A DNA stretch of 64,000 nt from Chamaecrista fasciculata (Eukaryota; Streptophyta; Magnoliopsida; Fabales; Fabaceae): assembly GCA_003254925.1 (NCBI GenBank), contig QANZ01010003.1:62001-126000 (forward strand). The letters are read 5' to 3'. Within the stretch, counting starts at the first letter, position 1, and each line of letters begins with the position of its first letter. The position numbers and the translations under genes are program-made. The notes beneath the pieces are model-generated. The model was not told the DNA's origin. It saw only the letters and a list, made by a program, of their open reading frames with translations, and ran no database searches. This document shows positions 35,016-47,600 of the stretch, one piece after another.

Positions 35016-38000
35016 ATGCTTTCTATAGTGAGACAGGAAGTGATGATACTATGTTTTCTCTTATTATTATCACAATTGTTATTATGGGAAGAAGCCTCAT
35101 GTATGAAGCCACAATTCGATAATAAAGTGTCCCATTTCAGGAAAAGCCTCAAGCAATATCAGCAATCACCCTCTCCAATGATCTCCACCAACGACAAAAT
35201 GGTATGTAGTGATATATACACATATATATTAGATGATTTTTTTTTGTTTTATTTTATTAATGTTTTATATGGAAAATGTATGTGTAGAGTGGGAGGGTGT
35301 TGTATCCAATAGGGTATGGAGCAGATCCAAGTGGGAGAGAAGATAGCAGTGAAGGGATAATGAAAGCATTGGAAGAAGCATTTGGGATGGCAAGTGATGG
35401 AGGAAGTGAAATGATGGTTGGAGTTAAAGACATTGGAGGAATAGTGATTGACTTGCAAGGAGGAAACTATACAATCTCCAAACCCATCACTTTTCCTTCT
35501 TCTGGTGGTGCCAATCTTGTGGTAATTTATTACTCTCTCTTTCTATCTCTTCTTCTTCTTGCTCTTCTTTCTTCCTTCACCTCGAATTTGTATTCTGTGT
35601 TATGCGCTCTTTGAATTTCTCTACGTTTAGAGTTTGTTTGGATTGAGGATATTGAGGTTGAAGGAAAAGGAAGGGGAGAAGTTTGAAACTTCTTTCTCTT
35701 ATTTGGAAACTTAAAGATTGGAGGAGAAGAGATTGAAAGATTAAATTTTAATCTTTCTTCCTCCCCCTTCCTTCACAAATTACAAAACTTCAAATTAGGT
35801 GTTTCAGAGGAGGAGTCTTCTCCAAATAAAGGGGAGAGCTTCCCTCCTCTCCCTCTTCCCCTCCATGAATCCAAACCAACCCTTAGAAAACTTTTAACCT
35901 TTCGATTTTATTTTCTTCATTCTTTTGTTTACATATGGTATTCCGTGTAAAAGAATGTATTGTTTGTGTTTCATTAAAAATAAAATGTCGTGTTTTCACC
36001 CAATTGACTTTAGAAAAAATTTAAGGAATGTCCAAATGCAGAGGATTTGACTCCCTTCACCTCAAATAGATAAAGATTTTCTTTAATCAAGAGAATATCT
36101 ATTTTTTAGTTCTTATAATTGTCCTAAAATTATGATTTAATTCCTTTACCTTGAAATATAATTTTTAATTTATAGTTTTCTTTCCTTATAAATACTAATT
36201 ATTTAGTCCCCACTAATAATATTTTAAAACTATATAAATAGTCAATGCTTGCATTGTAAAAAAAGGATAAAAACGTGTACTTGTTATAAGTGTTTTTTTT
36301 ATATTTTATAAGGTTTTATATGAAAATTTTAAATTTTTTTACAAATTTATTTATTAATTAAATATGAAAAATGTTTATGTATCATTTTAATATTTTTATT
36401 TATTACTACCAATATTCACTAGTTTAATAAAAAAAACTAAATAAAGAGGTTAATACTGAGAAATTGAAAAAAATAGTTTAAAAGAAAAGTTAATTAGAGA
36501 CAAAAAATGTAATTAATGTGTGCAAATTACAAATGAGTGTATAAGCCTATATAAATGAGTTTTTGAGTTACGTGGCACGTGTGAATGGTTAAGGATATTA
36601 AATGCATTTAAAAAGGTGAATGAAGAAGCATGGTATTAATTAATTACTATATTTGACATTTGTGTCCAATCTCCAACCATCAATTAATTGAAGTCTTGCT
36701 GTATCGTATGTGTCTTCACCTTCATATATTCAACAACATCTCTCTAATTTATGTTCCACATAAACACAATCATTACTCAACCTGGTTTTTTCTTCAGTGC
36801 ATAATACTAATAATAATAAACTGGTTTTTCTTTCATATTTTAATATATATATATATATATATTTTATTTTCTTTAAATTATAATTAGTCAAAGGCAGATC
36901 CTTAATTTTAAGGGCGTTTTTCCATGTGAATTGAAAAGTGGTGCGAATCATTTTAGATCTTGCAGATGAGATCTGCAATTTTTTTTTATTGTTTATATAT
37001 ATTGCTTTAATTTTCTTTTTTATTTACATATCTTTATCGAATATTATCTTGTTTTGATAGTCTAATATTAATAATGTTACATAATCTATTATATATTATC
37101 TTGGATTGCCTAGCCCATGCATTACAATTAATGTTTGTGATCGTGTTTGATAATTGATATATATATGTGTTGAAAATACTAGTATTAATTAGCTATAGAG
37201 TGAATTATATTGATTTTTTCTTCAGTTTATAATATCTAAACTTACATTAATTAATTATTTCTGAGTTGATTTAAAAGAAATAAAAGATATTAGCTCACAT
37301 GGGCAAGAAGTTATTTCTTAGCGAATTGCAAAGTTTTCTGTGACTACAATTCTAGCATGTATTAGATGATAGATCAATACAGAAGCCAATATCTTTAAAA
37401 TTAGAGAGGGAATATATATATATATATATTGTGACAGTAATTAGTTTTAAAATTTCTTAATAATAAATCTGGAAGAAAGTAAAATGGAGTTGTGTTTCAC
37501 ACTTTCACGTCAATAGAGTACTTAATATAGACTCCAGTACCAATGATTAATTGGAATTAATTAAAGAGAAAGCACACCATTGTGTTGTCTCTAAATTTTA
37601 TCCTTTAATCATTTTTTTTTCCCTTTGAAGGATGTAATGGTTAAGAAGAAAAATTATTATGAAGTACATGTTAAATTATAAATTATGTTGTTGATTACAA
37701 AGTTCAATCATTATGGATCATGCTCTTACACTTCATCCTCAAGCTACAAGTACTGAATTCAAATTCATCATTAAGTTCAATAATTCTCATGAAATAATCT
37801 AACATAACCCATCTTTCTGAGTTTCTCTTATTACCTTCTAATCCATGCCATTAATTTGTACCTTCTCATAATCTCATTCCATAAATGATTGTTTAGATGG
37901 TTTTTTTTCACTGTTCTTAATTAAATTTTATATTTATAGCTGATTAGTTTATCCTAATTAAGATCTTAAAATTATATAACAATCAATAAATTTGTCTCTT

Positions 38001-39054
38001 TCATTCTATTAACATGCACTTATATTTTCAATTTTAAATGATTATTTAGGTACAAGGAGGAACTTTGAGAGCATCAGCCACATTTCCAAATGATCGCTAT
38101 CTTATTGAGCTCTCTCTATTAAATTCTACAAAACCTCCTAGAACGGTTGGAATCTACTATGAAGACATTACTTTTCGAGACATCCTCTTTGATTCAGGAT
38201 ATCGCGGAGGAGGATTACTCATCGTAGATTCTGCTAGAATTCGCATTGACAACTGCTTCTACCTTCACTTCACCACCGAAGGCATTCTAGTCCAAGGCGG
38301 TCACGAAACCTTCATTTCAAGTACCTTTCTTGGACAACACTCAACCGTTGGTGGCGACAAAGGTGAGAGGGAATTCACCGGAACCGCCATTGATCTCGCA
38401 AGCAATGACAACGCAATCACCGACGTCGCAATCTTCTCGGCTGCCATAGGGATTGTGCTAAGAGGACAAGCCAACATGATAACTGGTGTACATTGTTACA
38501 ACAAGGCCACAGGATTTGGAGGTATAGGCATGTTGTTGAAATTGGCAGGAAATTCAGCAACAAGAATTGACAATTGTTACATGGATTACACAGGAATAGT
38601 CATGGAAGACCCTGTTCAAGTTCATATCACTAATGGGTTTTTCTTAGGGGATGCTAACATTGTGTTAAAGTCCATTAAAGGTCAAATTTCAGGGTTAAAC
38701 ATAGTGAACAATATGTTTAGTGGAAACCCTAATAGTAAAGTTCCCATAGTGACTTTGGATGGGGAATTTAGTGACATTGATCAAGTGGTGATTGATAGGA
38801 ACAATGTGGTTGGGATGGGATTGAGATCAACGGTTGGGAGGCTAACAATTTCAGGAGGTGGCCCAAATTGGACAGCTGATTTCTCAAGCATTTTGGTGTT
38901 TCCTAATGGGATTAGTAATTTCCAATATTCTTTTTATGCTATAGAAGAGCCTAAGTTTGTAGCACATTCTGTGACTAATGTGTCAGGTAATGTGGTGGTT
39001 GTGGAGAGTGAGAAGCCAGTGAGAGCAATTGTTTCTTTTGTAGTTGAACAATGA
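35016..39054 (+). CDS. QRT3-like polygalacturonase/pectin-degrading enzyme, copy B
   Basis: Three exons: 35016-35201, 35288-35521 and 38050-39054, about 474 residues, frame kept throughout. There is a signal peptide with a Leu-rich core (residues 10-24) ending near EEASC. Family blocks are YGADPSGREDSSEGIMKALE, IDLQGGNY-x-ISKPITFP, GGTLRASATFPNDRYLIELS, FHFTTEGI-type text with VQGGHETFISSTFLGQHSTV, GVHCYNKATGFGGIGMLLKL and DPVQVHITNGFFLGDANIVLKS. The fold is a secreted beta-helix. Intron 2 is long (2.5 kb) and holds a Tourist-like MITE and several (TA)n runs. There is no intron at the G|QAN site used by copy A. It looks complete and functional. Confidence 0.9.
35630..35882. mobile_element. 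Tourist-like (PIF/Harbinger) MITE in intron 2
   Basis: Ends GAGTTTGTTTGGATT...AATCCAAACCAACCC form imperfect inverted repeats. The flanking 3-bp duplication is TTA (35627-35629, 35883-35885), typical of the PIF/Harbinger group. The interior is purine-rich on the left and pyrimidine-rich on the right, so the whole can fold back. Confidence 0.7.
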
Positions 39055-39814
39055 GGAAAATTTTGAAATGGTTTTGAATTTTAGTTAATTTCTGATTGTA
39101 TGGTTAATTAATCAAATGAAATAAAATGAAGATATTCTTTGTCTGATTTTTTTTTCTCAGTGCTCATTATTTTTTATAGGAGGAAAATTTTGACGATTGT
39201 TAATTGGAGTATAATTCTTTGTAAAGAATGTGAGGCGAATCTTTCACTGCCTCGGGCTACAACCTTTTCAATCACTGTTTTATTAGTATTTCTAACGGAA
39301 TTATCTATTTTTATTTATAAAGTCGAATTTTATTTAAGTGATATTAAGTCTGAAGGCCTGCTTTGACTTTGGTAAGTTCTTAAAGCCCGCTAAATTTTTG
39401 GTTAAAAAACAAACTAATATGAGATATTTTGAGTCGGAATCGAGTCATATACATATTTATGTGGACAATAAAGTATTTCAACAATTTTTACATCTTTAAA
39501 AAATTTCTAATTATCAATTAGAAAATACTATTTTTAATTTTTTCTTTTAACAGAATATAATAGGAGAGACAGAATTAAAAAAGTATAACATGCCAATTTT
39601 ACCTGAATTCTCTTACCATTTGAAAACGTGGAAGAACAATGTTCAATTATTATTAAAAAAAAATTTTAAAATATATATATTTACATGATCAATTATAAAA
39701 AAAGTATAAATCTAATTTATAATAAAAAATTTTGCCCAACATTTTTCTGTATTAAAAATATCTACTCTGCTACATCCATTAATATCCAAAATAGCTTCTC
39801 GATATCTGTCTTCT
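39055..39814. other. 3' flank of QRT3-like B
   Basis: Probable 3' UTR (ATAAAATGAAG near 39120) and AT-rich spacer. No gene seen. Confidence 0.4.
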
Positions 39815-39817
39815 TTA

Positions 39818-40119
39818 GGCTCCGTTTGCTAGACTGTAAATGAGTTTTACATCGTAAAACTACACGAATTTCGAGACTTTCATGTGTTTGGTATGGTAAT
39901 TTAAACTATGTAAAGTGGATTACAATGTAAAGGGTTTTACATTACATAGGCCATTTTTCTTTACTTCACATTTCTGATGTAATCCAAGTCTACCTAGGGA
40001 ATTATGGTAGAATTCCTAATTTGCCCCTCTCACTCTCATCCNTACTTTTCCTTTCCCTCACAATTTTTCCCTTGTAAAACCCTTTCCTTTACATACCCAA
40101 AAGCATACCAAACGGAGCC
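39818..40119. mobile_element. Tourist-like MITE
   Basis: Perfect 11-bp terminal inverted repeat GGCTCCGTTTG/CAAACGGAGCC and 3-bp target duplication TTA (39815-39817, 40120-40122). About 300 bp, with one n at 40042. Confidence 0.8.
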
Positions 40120-40241
40120 TTAGAGTTTAAAGCATTTGGGAACATGCACAGATGCCACCAATTCAATTCAATGCTCGAAAAGCAAGAAACCTGTAATACT
40201 AACACAATTTGCTTTTTCTTACTTTTTCACTCTTTTTAAAT

Positions 40242-41056
40242 CCACACTATATGTTAATCAAGTACTATTAGTGTGTAATTAATTAAACCTTAATTAAAAA
40301 TATTAATTAAGATGTGAAAGTCACAAATTGTATAGTATTCTCACCCACCAAATTTACTATAGTCTCTGTCTCTGTCTCTCTCTGTTCTGTTTTTGAGAAA
40401 CCAAAAACTGTTGGAAGAAATTATATAAAACCAAAATTAAGCATCCATCATCATTCATGAACATGAGACTCCAAGCGGCAGCATTTGTCGTGTTATTATT
40501 ATTCATGGTACGAGAATCCACAAGTTTTCACAACACAGAGATGAAGAAGAAGCTCTCAGATTTCAGTTTCAGACTCCATCAAAATCTGGCTTCTTCTCCT
40601 TCATCACAACCACAAATTCAAATGGTAAGCAAGCAAACACTACTACTTTGACTGCATTGTTCATTTCTTTTTTTAATTTTCTCGGGAACCAAACAGAAAG
40701 TTTGAATTTTGTGAATGTGGGAATTGAGGATTGTTACAGAAAAGTAGGAGAGTGATGTACTGATACACTCAAGAAGAAGAAGAAAGGCAAAATGGAGAGA
40801 CAGAGAAAGGACTAAAATGGAGGAATGCAAAACAATTTCGGACTAGAATGGAAATTGTACAGCAGGAGGCCCCATTCGAGTTGGGCAAAACTCCAAGACT
40901 CAAAGTCTTTACAAAATTCATCTTACCTACCCCTAAACAATTAGCATCTTTTATACTATCCCAAACAGACTCACCAACAATCTTCCAACAGCTTTCTGCA
41001 TCATTGGGCCTGTGCCATGGGTCTTCACTTGGGCCTGAGTCCATGGATTCGTATCA
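40242..41056 (+). repeat. First copy of an 815-bp exact duplicate (QRT3-C start plus LTR)
   Basis: By eye this block matches 43872-44686 base for base (constant offset 3630). It includes the QRT3-C promoter, exon 1 (40457-40624), intron 1, the first seven codons of exon 2 (40740-40760) and a complete LTR (40761-41056). Because the second copy starts exactly after an n, the pair is probably an assembly or haplotype artefact rather than two genes. Confidence 0.85.
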
Positions 41057-43870
41057 ATTACCTTCCCCTCAAAATAAACCTTGTCCTCAAGGTTGAGAAT
41101 CAACGACGAGAAAAACTGTATCATGTCGACTAACTTGAAATAAAGGGCAGCCCCAAACAAATTAGCAGCAGGAATATAGACAAAAGTGCAGCATTCAAGA
41201 AGCTTTATTCTATTGTTGATTTGATCATGAAGTATATAGCCTCCAGGGTCAAAAGGAAAGCTTGAGCTGCTCCCATTGGCTTGAAAGATTCCAAGACTCC
41301 CAAATGCCTTTAGCATATTCATCAAAAATTGTGTAACAGCACATATCAAATTAGCATGAGAGCCTCCAAGATCAAAAACAAGAACAACCTCCTTTTCAAA
41401 ATTCAAGGAACCAAGTGGAAAGGCATGAATGATTGAGAATGAATTAATAAAAGTGGCATTGGAATAGGAACATGGTGGCCTGTGCAATGTGGCGTTCAAA
41501 TCTCTAACCCATTCCTCAAAGTTTTTGTGAGTATTGACCTTCTCTGCATGTCCTGAAAAAATCTGTGTAGGTCCAACTCTCAACAAAGCCCATGAACCCA
41601 AACAAGTCAATAAATTCAACAAAAACCCATGCATTAGTAAGTAATTTTCTGTTCCCAAACCATCCAATAATTCCAGCAGCATCTCACACATCCCCCATAT
41701 CAGCTTCACACCAAACAAGGTAGGTTGAACTTCACTAATTGCATGTATAGATGGCCCGACATAATTCAAGACAACAAGTAAAACGCAAGACACATTAACA
41801 CTTGAGAAGTTGACCCTTGTCATCACCATAGCAATAGCTTCAAAGTGCCACAAGAATACCCATAAATTTATGAAGTGAGATACTCCACAAATAACAATGA
41901 AACATGTAGGTCTTACTTCAGCAAAGTAGGCAAAACTATTTGTAATGGATGATGCTCTAACAAGCATAAAACTAGCTGCTACTTCTCCCCATATCAGTTT
42001 AATGCCAAACAAAGTGAGTGGAGCTTCATTAATCAACAAATACAAAACACTCAAATAACCCAATTGATTCCACATCAACATAAGCAGTGTCATATCAGTT
42101 TTATTGAGTGAAGCATTGGTGGTAAACTCATGAAAAGTGCATTCTCCAGGGTCAAAAGGATGGAACAAGAATTTTACAAGAATAATCACATTTCTGCCAC
42201 ACTCATATCTCTTCATCAGAGTAGTCACTTTGGCATCAAAGTAGATTGAAATATCAGCAGTAATCCTTCCAACAAAGTTTTCAAAAGAGATGAGTATCAC
42301 TTCAAGTTCTACATAGTTTGGTGTTGCCAAGGCATGTCTCTTCACCTTTTCCTTACCCTTAATAACTAACAAGTTAAACATTTGATGATGACTAACAATT
42401 CTTGAACAAGTACAGCAACAGTAGGAGCACCATGTCACTATAACACCATCATCGCCTAAATGAGAATGGTAAGTCATAATGCAATTAATCATCCTCTTTC
42501 TTGACTCAACTCCAATCAAACCATACCAATTGGTTGCCTCAATGACAAATTGCTCGTCTAAATGAGGCAGGACAAACACACAACAATTGTCCTTTGTTAT
42601 TGTGCCCTCACAACCAGAGTTAAAGTCATTATGTGGAGAAAAGTTTATAACTATGATGTGACTTTTATATATAATGCAGACTACTATTCCCTCATCTGTA
42701 ATTTGTTCATCACAACACCCACAAATAATCACACAACCGTTCAATCCAATTATTTCAGCAACTTCAGAGTCAAAACTGAAAGTGAAGTCCTTACACTTGC
42801 AATCAATATTAGCAATCCTAATAATCAAAGCATGAGTTTCCAATAGCCCAATCAACTGCCTCTGAATTCCAGGATCAAATATAAGAATAATCTCAGCAAT
42901 CATTTGGTTGGAGTAGAACTTATTATCATTAATGAATGAAAACATTGATTTCCCTTCATCTTGTTTCCAAAGTTTAGAATTATCTGAGATTGTATAAAAA
43001 CTATACTGAACAGAGGAAGCACGTGACAAGTTGAAATATAGAGTATGGAGTACCTCTGCTCTGTTGCCATCCATTTGCAATTCAGTAGGAATTACAAAAA
43101 TATCCAGGTCGGAACTGATTTGAAAATCATATCCCTGATCATCACAGACCACTTCTCTTTTGTGTGCGGAAATGCTTTTAGCAACATCAATCTTCTCTGT
43201 TGAAGAATTGGTGAATGCGTCATCTTCTTCACTGTGCGACTCTGCATCAGAAACGTCTCCATCAGTGAAATCGGCAACGTTGCCGAACTTTCTAGAACCA
43301 TCCGCCATGGAAGCGTCTTCTGAATCGGCCTGATCATTCCCGTCAGATTCCGTCGCTTGTTTTCCGTCACCGGCTGGTGTTTGCAGCAGATCTTGGCGCA
43401 TCATCTCCCAGTAGGTTTTATTTTCATCGTAGTTGTTCGATTCTGAATCAGTAGCATCTATACCCGTGGAATCGGCTACGTTGTTAGATCTGTGCGACGG
43501 TGCACTCTCGGCTTCAAGAACTTCCGCGGCGTCATCATCAACAACGATATCGAGTTTCACTTGGGCACCTTCGACTATTAGCTCTGTTTCATCTTTGCCG
43601 ATGAACTCCGCAACCATTGGCGACGGCGCTTCAGAAATACGATCTAAACGAGACCAAACAAAATGATCCTCAACAAGCTTGGCGAGATCAGACCACGATG
43701 TGAACGCTTGCTGTTTCTGCATCGTCTGGAACCAAGACTCGGCGGATCCGCTCATACTCGCAGCAGCGATAACAAGATGCTGGTCTTCCGGCATGTCGGA
43801 ATAGGCGAAAAATTGCTCCGCCCTGAACAGCCAGTAAAAAGGACCCGATCCATCGAACTTTGGGAAATCA
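40951..43870 (-). CDS. Gag-like long ORF of a non-autonomous LTR element (5' partial)
   Basis: About 970 codons stay open across nearly the whole internal region and end about 35 codons inside the 3' LTR. The first ~80 residues are gag-like: FPKFDGSGPFYWLFRAEQFF, then SWFQTMQ and SWSDLAKLVEDHF. An acidic stretch rich in D, E and S follows (about residues 100-230). The rest is hydrophobic and Cys-rich with recurring text (FDPG three times; LFGIKLIWG and LFGVKLIWG). No protease DTG/DSG, reverse transcriptase or integrase motif is visible. It ends LEDKVYFEG, like many plant gypsy polyproteins. The N-terminus runs into the assembly gap. Confidence 0.6.
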
Positions 43871-43871
43871 N

Positions 43872-44686
43872 CCACACTATATGTTAATCAAGTACTATTA
43901 GTGTGTAATTAATTAAACCTTAATTAAAAATATTAATTAAGATGTGAAAGTCACAAATTGTATAGTATTCTCACCCACCAAATTTACTATAGTCTCTGTC
44001 TCTGTCTCTCTCTGTTCTGTTTTTGAGAAACCAAAAACTGTTGGAAGAAATTATATAAAACCAAAATTAAGCATCCATCATCATTCATGAACATGAGACT
44101 CCAAGCGGCAGCATTTGTCGTGTTATTATTATTCATGGTACGAGAATCCACAAGTTTTCACAACACAGAGATGAAGAAGAAGCTCTCAGATTTCAGTTTC
44201 AGACTCCATCAAAATCTGGCTTCTTCTCCTTCATCACAACCACAAATTCAAATGGTAAGCAAGCAAACACTACTACTTTGACTGCATTGTTCATTTCTTT
44301 TTTTAATTTTCTCGGGAACCAAACAGAAAGTTTGAATTTTGTGAATGTGGGAATTGAGGATTGTTACAGAAAAGTAGGAGAGTGATGTACTGATACACTC
44401 AAGAAGAAGAAGAAAGGCAAAATGGAGAGACAGAGAAAGGACTAAAATGGAGGAATGCAAAACAATTTCGGACTAGAATGGAAATTGTACAGCAGGAGGC
44501 CCCATTCGAGTTGGGCAAAACTCCAAGACTCAAAGTCTTTACAAAATTCATCTTACCTACCCCTAAACAATTAGCATCTTTTATACTATCCCAAACAGAC
44601 TCACCAACAATCTTCCAACAGCTTTCTGCATCATTGGGCCTGTGCCATGGGTCTTCACTTGGGCCTGAGTCCATGGATTCGTATCA
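43872..44686 (+). repeat. Second copy of the 815-bp exact duplicate
   Basis: It starts directly after the n at 43871 and repeats 40242-41056. Unlike the first copy it runs across the LTR into the rest of QRT3-C exon 2, so it has the structure of a solo-LTR allele or a collapsed assembly. Confidence 0.85.
44052..44059 (+). promoter_or_regulatory. TATA box of QRT3-C
   Basis: TATATAAA about 35 bp before the first ATG (44087). With normal TATA spacing the transcript would start almost at that ATG, so the second ATG at 44093 (MNM...) may be the used start. The same box occurs in the first duplicate at 40422-40429. Confidence 0.6.
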
Positions 44687-47600
44687 TGTACCCAAGTGAG
44701 TATGGAGGAGACCCAAGTGGGGTTGAAGATAGTAGTGATGCGTTCATGAAGGCATTGGAGGACGCTTTTGAAATGGAGGATAATAATGGTGGGATTAGAT
44801 TGACAAATGGGATTAAAGATCTTGGAGGTGTCATTATTGATTTGCAAGGAGGAAACTATAAATTAGCCAAACCCATTATCTTTCCTTCTTCCCCTGCTGG
44901 AAATCTTGTGGTAACTATCTCTCTATCTCATAATATTTTTATGCAAGTAATTTCATTTTCAGCTACAAACATCTCTATAAGACCTTAATGCATCACAAGA
45001 TGAAAAGAGGGAAAGACTAAAAAAAGAGTGAGAAAGTGAGAATTTTTATTTTGATGCTAAATTTAAATTACTATGCAGTTTCAGTTTTAAAATAGATTCA
45101 ATTTAGTCCCTCAATCGTATAGATAACTTATTTTAAGTTTTGAATTTTTGAAAATTTATGATTCAATATAATTTAATTAATATCTGAGTTATATCATGAC
45201 AATAGGATATTCATAAAGAAATTAACTTATAATAAATGGTGAATTTTCAAAAATTAAATTAAATATTTTAATAAATCAAATATTAAAATTATAGTGAACA
45301 TATAATGCAAGACTAAAATGTTATTAGTCCATTCATATATATATATACTAGGGGCTTTGCGTGCCCTAACGGGCACGCAAATATGTATGTAAAATAAATA
45401 AGAGATTAAATTGTTAACTTAGTAAAGAAAGAGAGACCAAATAGTAAATTTTCTCTTATTTTTAATTTCATAGACTATAGTTTTAAACATGGACCACCAG
45501 AAAGGGGTGAAGCCATATAATATAAGATATGATTTTTTGATAATTATAAATATAAAAAATAATTAAAATAGTTTTTATATTAATAAAAATACTTAATTTT
45601 GAGAATTTTCCATCTGGTTCCGAATATTGAAATTGGATTTTTTTTTTGCCAAAATAGATATTGGATTATTGATAAAGTTTGATAATGAAAATTAAAGTTA
45701 ATACATCTTTAATTTTGGATTCAAAGATAGTAAAAATCTTTTATCCTGCAAATTCATTAAAAAAAAAAAAGAAAATTGCCTTTTTACCACACAGATGGCC
45801 AGTGGTTTGTACACGGTGAACCGTGTATAATGGTGACAACTGTTTGGTTGTCAGTCACTCTTTCATCTTTCTCTTGGAACTATGCATCTCTATGTACCAG
45901 ATCTATTTTTCATTTTTTCCAGAGTGAAATATTTACTTTTTTTACGAAATATTTACTTTTGGGTTTTTGTATCACTTTTAAAGTTAAAAAAACACTGTTT
46001 TTTGGACAGAAAGAAAAAAAATATTTTTCTTAAACTTATTTTTGATCTTCCAAGTTTCAACATTGAGAGTCTTTTGGGAGTCACTCACATGGAGTCTTTG
46101 TCTATGTGACACGTTGCAAAGCCTCACAGCACACTACCATATGCATTTAAAGCTGAAAATTGAGCTTTCTCCATCATTATTAATACCCCAATCTCAAACT
46201 TTCATGGTTTCATTTGATGACCCACCAAGAAGGCAACAACATCAAACACTACTTAATGAGTGCTATATTATTCATTTATTCATGCATGTAAGAATTGGAA
46301 TTGTATCTTTCAAAATTCATTTATCATTTAAACATTGTACACCTAATTCAAACAGAAATTTTGCAACCACAATTAATTGCAATCCTAACCAGCACATTGA
46401 AAGAATTCCCCAGATAGTATTACATACAGAATTTGATTTTTCTAAAGTTTGTAGAAAAAAGTATCAATAAAATGTGAATCCCAAACCAATAGTGTTTCTC
46501 TTGAGAAATCCCTATCCTTATATTCGCCTATTTGGAGAAAATTTATTTTTTTTATGTCTAAATTTGTTGCAAAACTGATATTTAATCCTTGAACATTAAA
46601 AATACATTTTTTTGATCTCGTCTATAAGATATTATTTGTGATGATTAAATAGTTGATATTTATAAAAAATTAGAAATCAAAAAGTGCATTTCCATATCCA
46701 TGGACTAAATCTTAATTTTTGGACAAATTTAAAATCTAAAAAGTAAGCTTGCTTATTTATTTGTGCAAGTAAAATTTGTGTGGTAAAAAGAACTATAAAA
46801 TGTGAGTCATTTTCCCTCTTTATTAGAAGTATCTACCTAAAATTGGACTTACTAACTACATGTGTGGTTGATTAGGTTAAAGGAGGAACCTTGAGAGCAA
46901 CTGATACATTTCCAGGTGACAGGCATCTAGTTGAACTAGGCTCATCAAACTCCCCAGAACTTCATAATCAAGTAGGACTCTCAGATGCTGATGGCTTCAA
47001 TAGCAAGAAAGCACAAAATGATGAAATCCACTATGAAGACATAACCTTCCGAGACATCTTATTCGACTCGAGCTTTCGAGGAGGAGGGATTCTCATCACT
47101 GATTCAGCTAGAATCCGAATAGACAACTGCTTTTTTCTCCACTTCACCACCGAAGGAATTTTGGTCCAACGCGGCCACGAAACATTCATCTCGAGTAGTT
47201 TTCTTGGGCAACACTCAACCGTTGGCGGAGACAAAGGCGAGAAGGAATTTTCTGGCACTGCCATTGATCTTGCTAGCAATGATAATGCGATCACAGATGT
47301 AGCGATTTTCTCAGCAGCTATTGGGATTGTGCTAAGGGGTCAGGCTAATATGGTCACTGGGGTTCACTGTTATAACAAAGCAACATATTTTGGTGGTATA
47401 GGCATATTGGTGAAATTGGCTGGAAATTCACAAACCAGAATAGATAATTGTTACTTGGATTATACAGGCATAGTCATGGAAGACCCTGTACAAGTTCATG
47501 TCACTAATGGGTTATTCTTAGGAGATGCTAATATTGTGTTGAAGTCTATCAAAGGTCTAATTCTGGGGTTAAATATAGTTAATAATATGTTTACTGGGAA

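Larger units (their letters stand above)
40761..44686 (-). mobile_element. Ty3/gypsy-type LTR element in QRT3-C, with assembly break
   Basis: LTRs of 296 bp lie at 40761-41056 (3' LTR on the minus strand) and 44391-44686, both TGATAC...GTATCA. Beside the first, on the minus strand, is a purine tract (TTTTGAGGGGAAGG) directly before the LTR, which fixes the orientation. The outer LTR edge is flanked by the target duplication TGTAC (44386-44390, 44687-44691; also 40756-40760). The part next to the second LTR (43872-44390) is host QRT3 sequence, not a primer-binding site. The true 5' end of the element is therefore missing at the n (43871). Confidence 0.8.

Noticed and set aside
40457-40651. An additional independent QRT3-like gene beginning at 40457
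   Set aside because: It is identical to exon 1 at 44087 and leads only into the LTR; probably the same locus printed twice.
42562-43666. Plus-strand open stretches within the LTR element
   Set aside because: They lie opposite the 970-codon gag-started frame and lack motifs.
40242-44686. Treating the two 815-bp repeats as the LTRs of one retroelement
   Set aside because: They contain a QRT3 promoter, exon 1 and intron. Only the inner 296 bp has TG...CA ends, a purine tract beside it and a 5-bp target duplication.
46042-46470. 142-codon open stretch in QRT3-C intron 2
   Set aside because: Intronic, no recognisable domain and low complexity.
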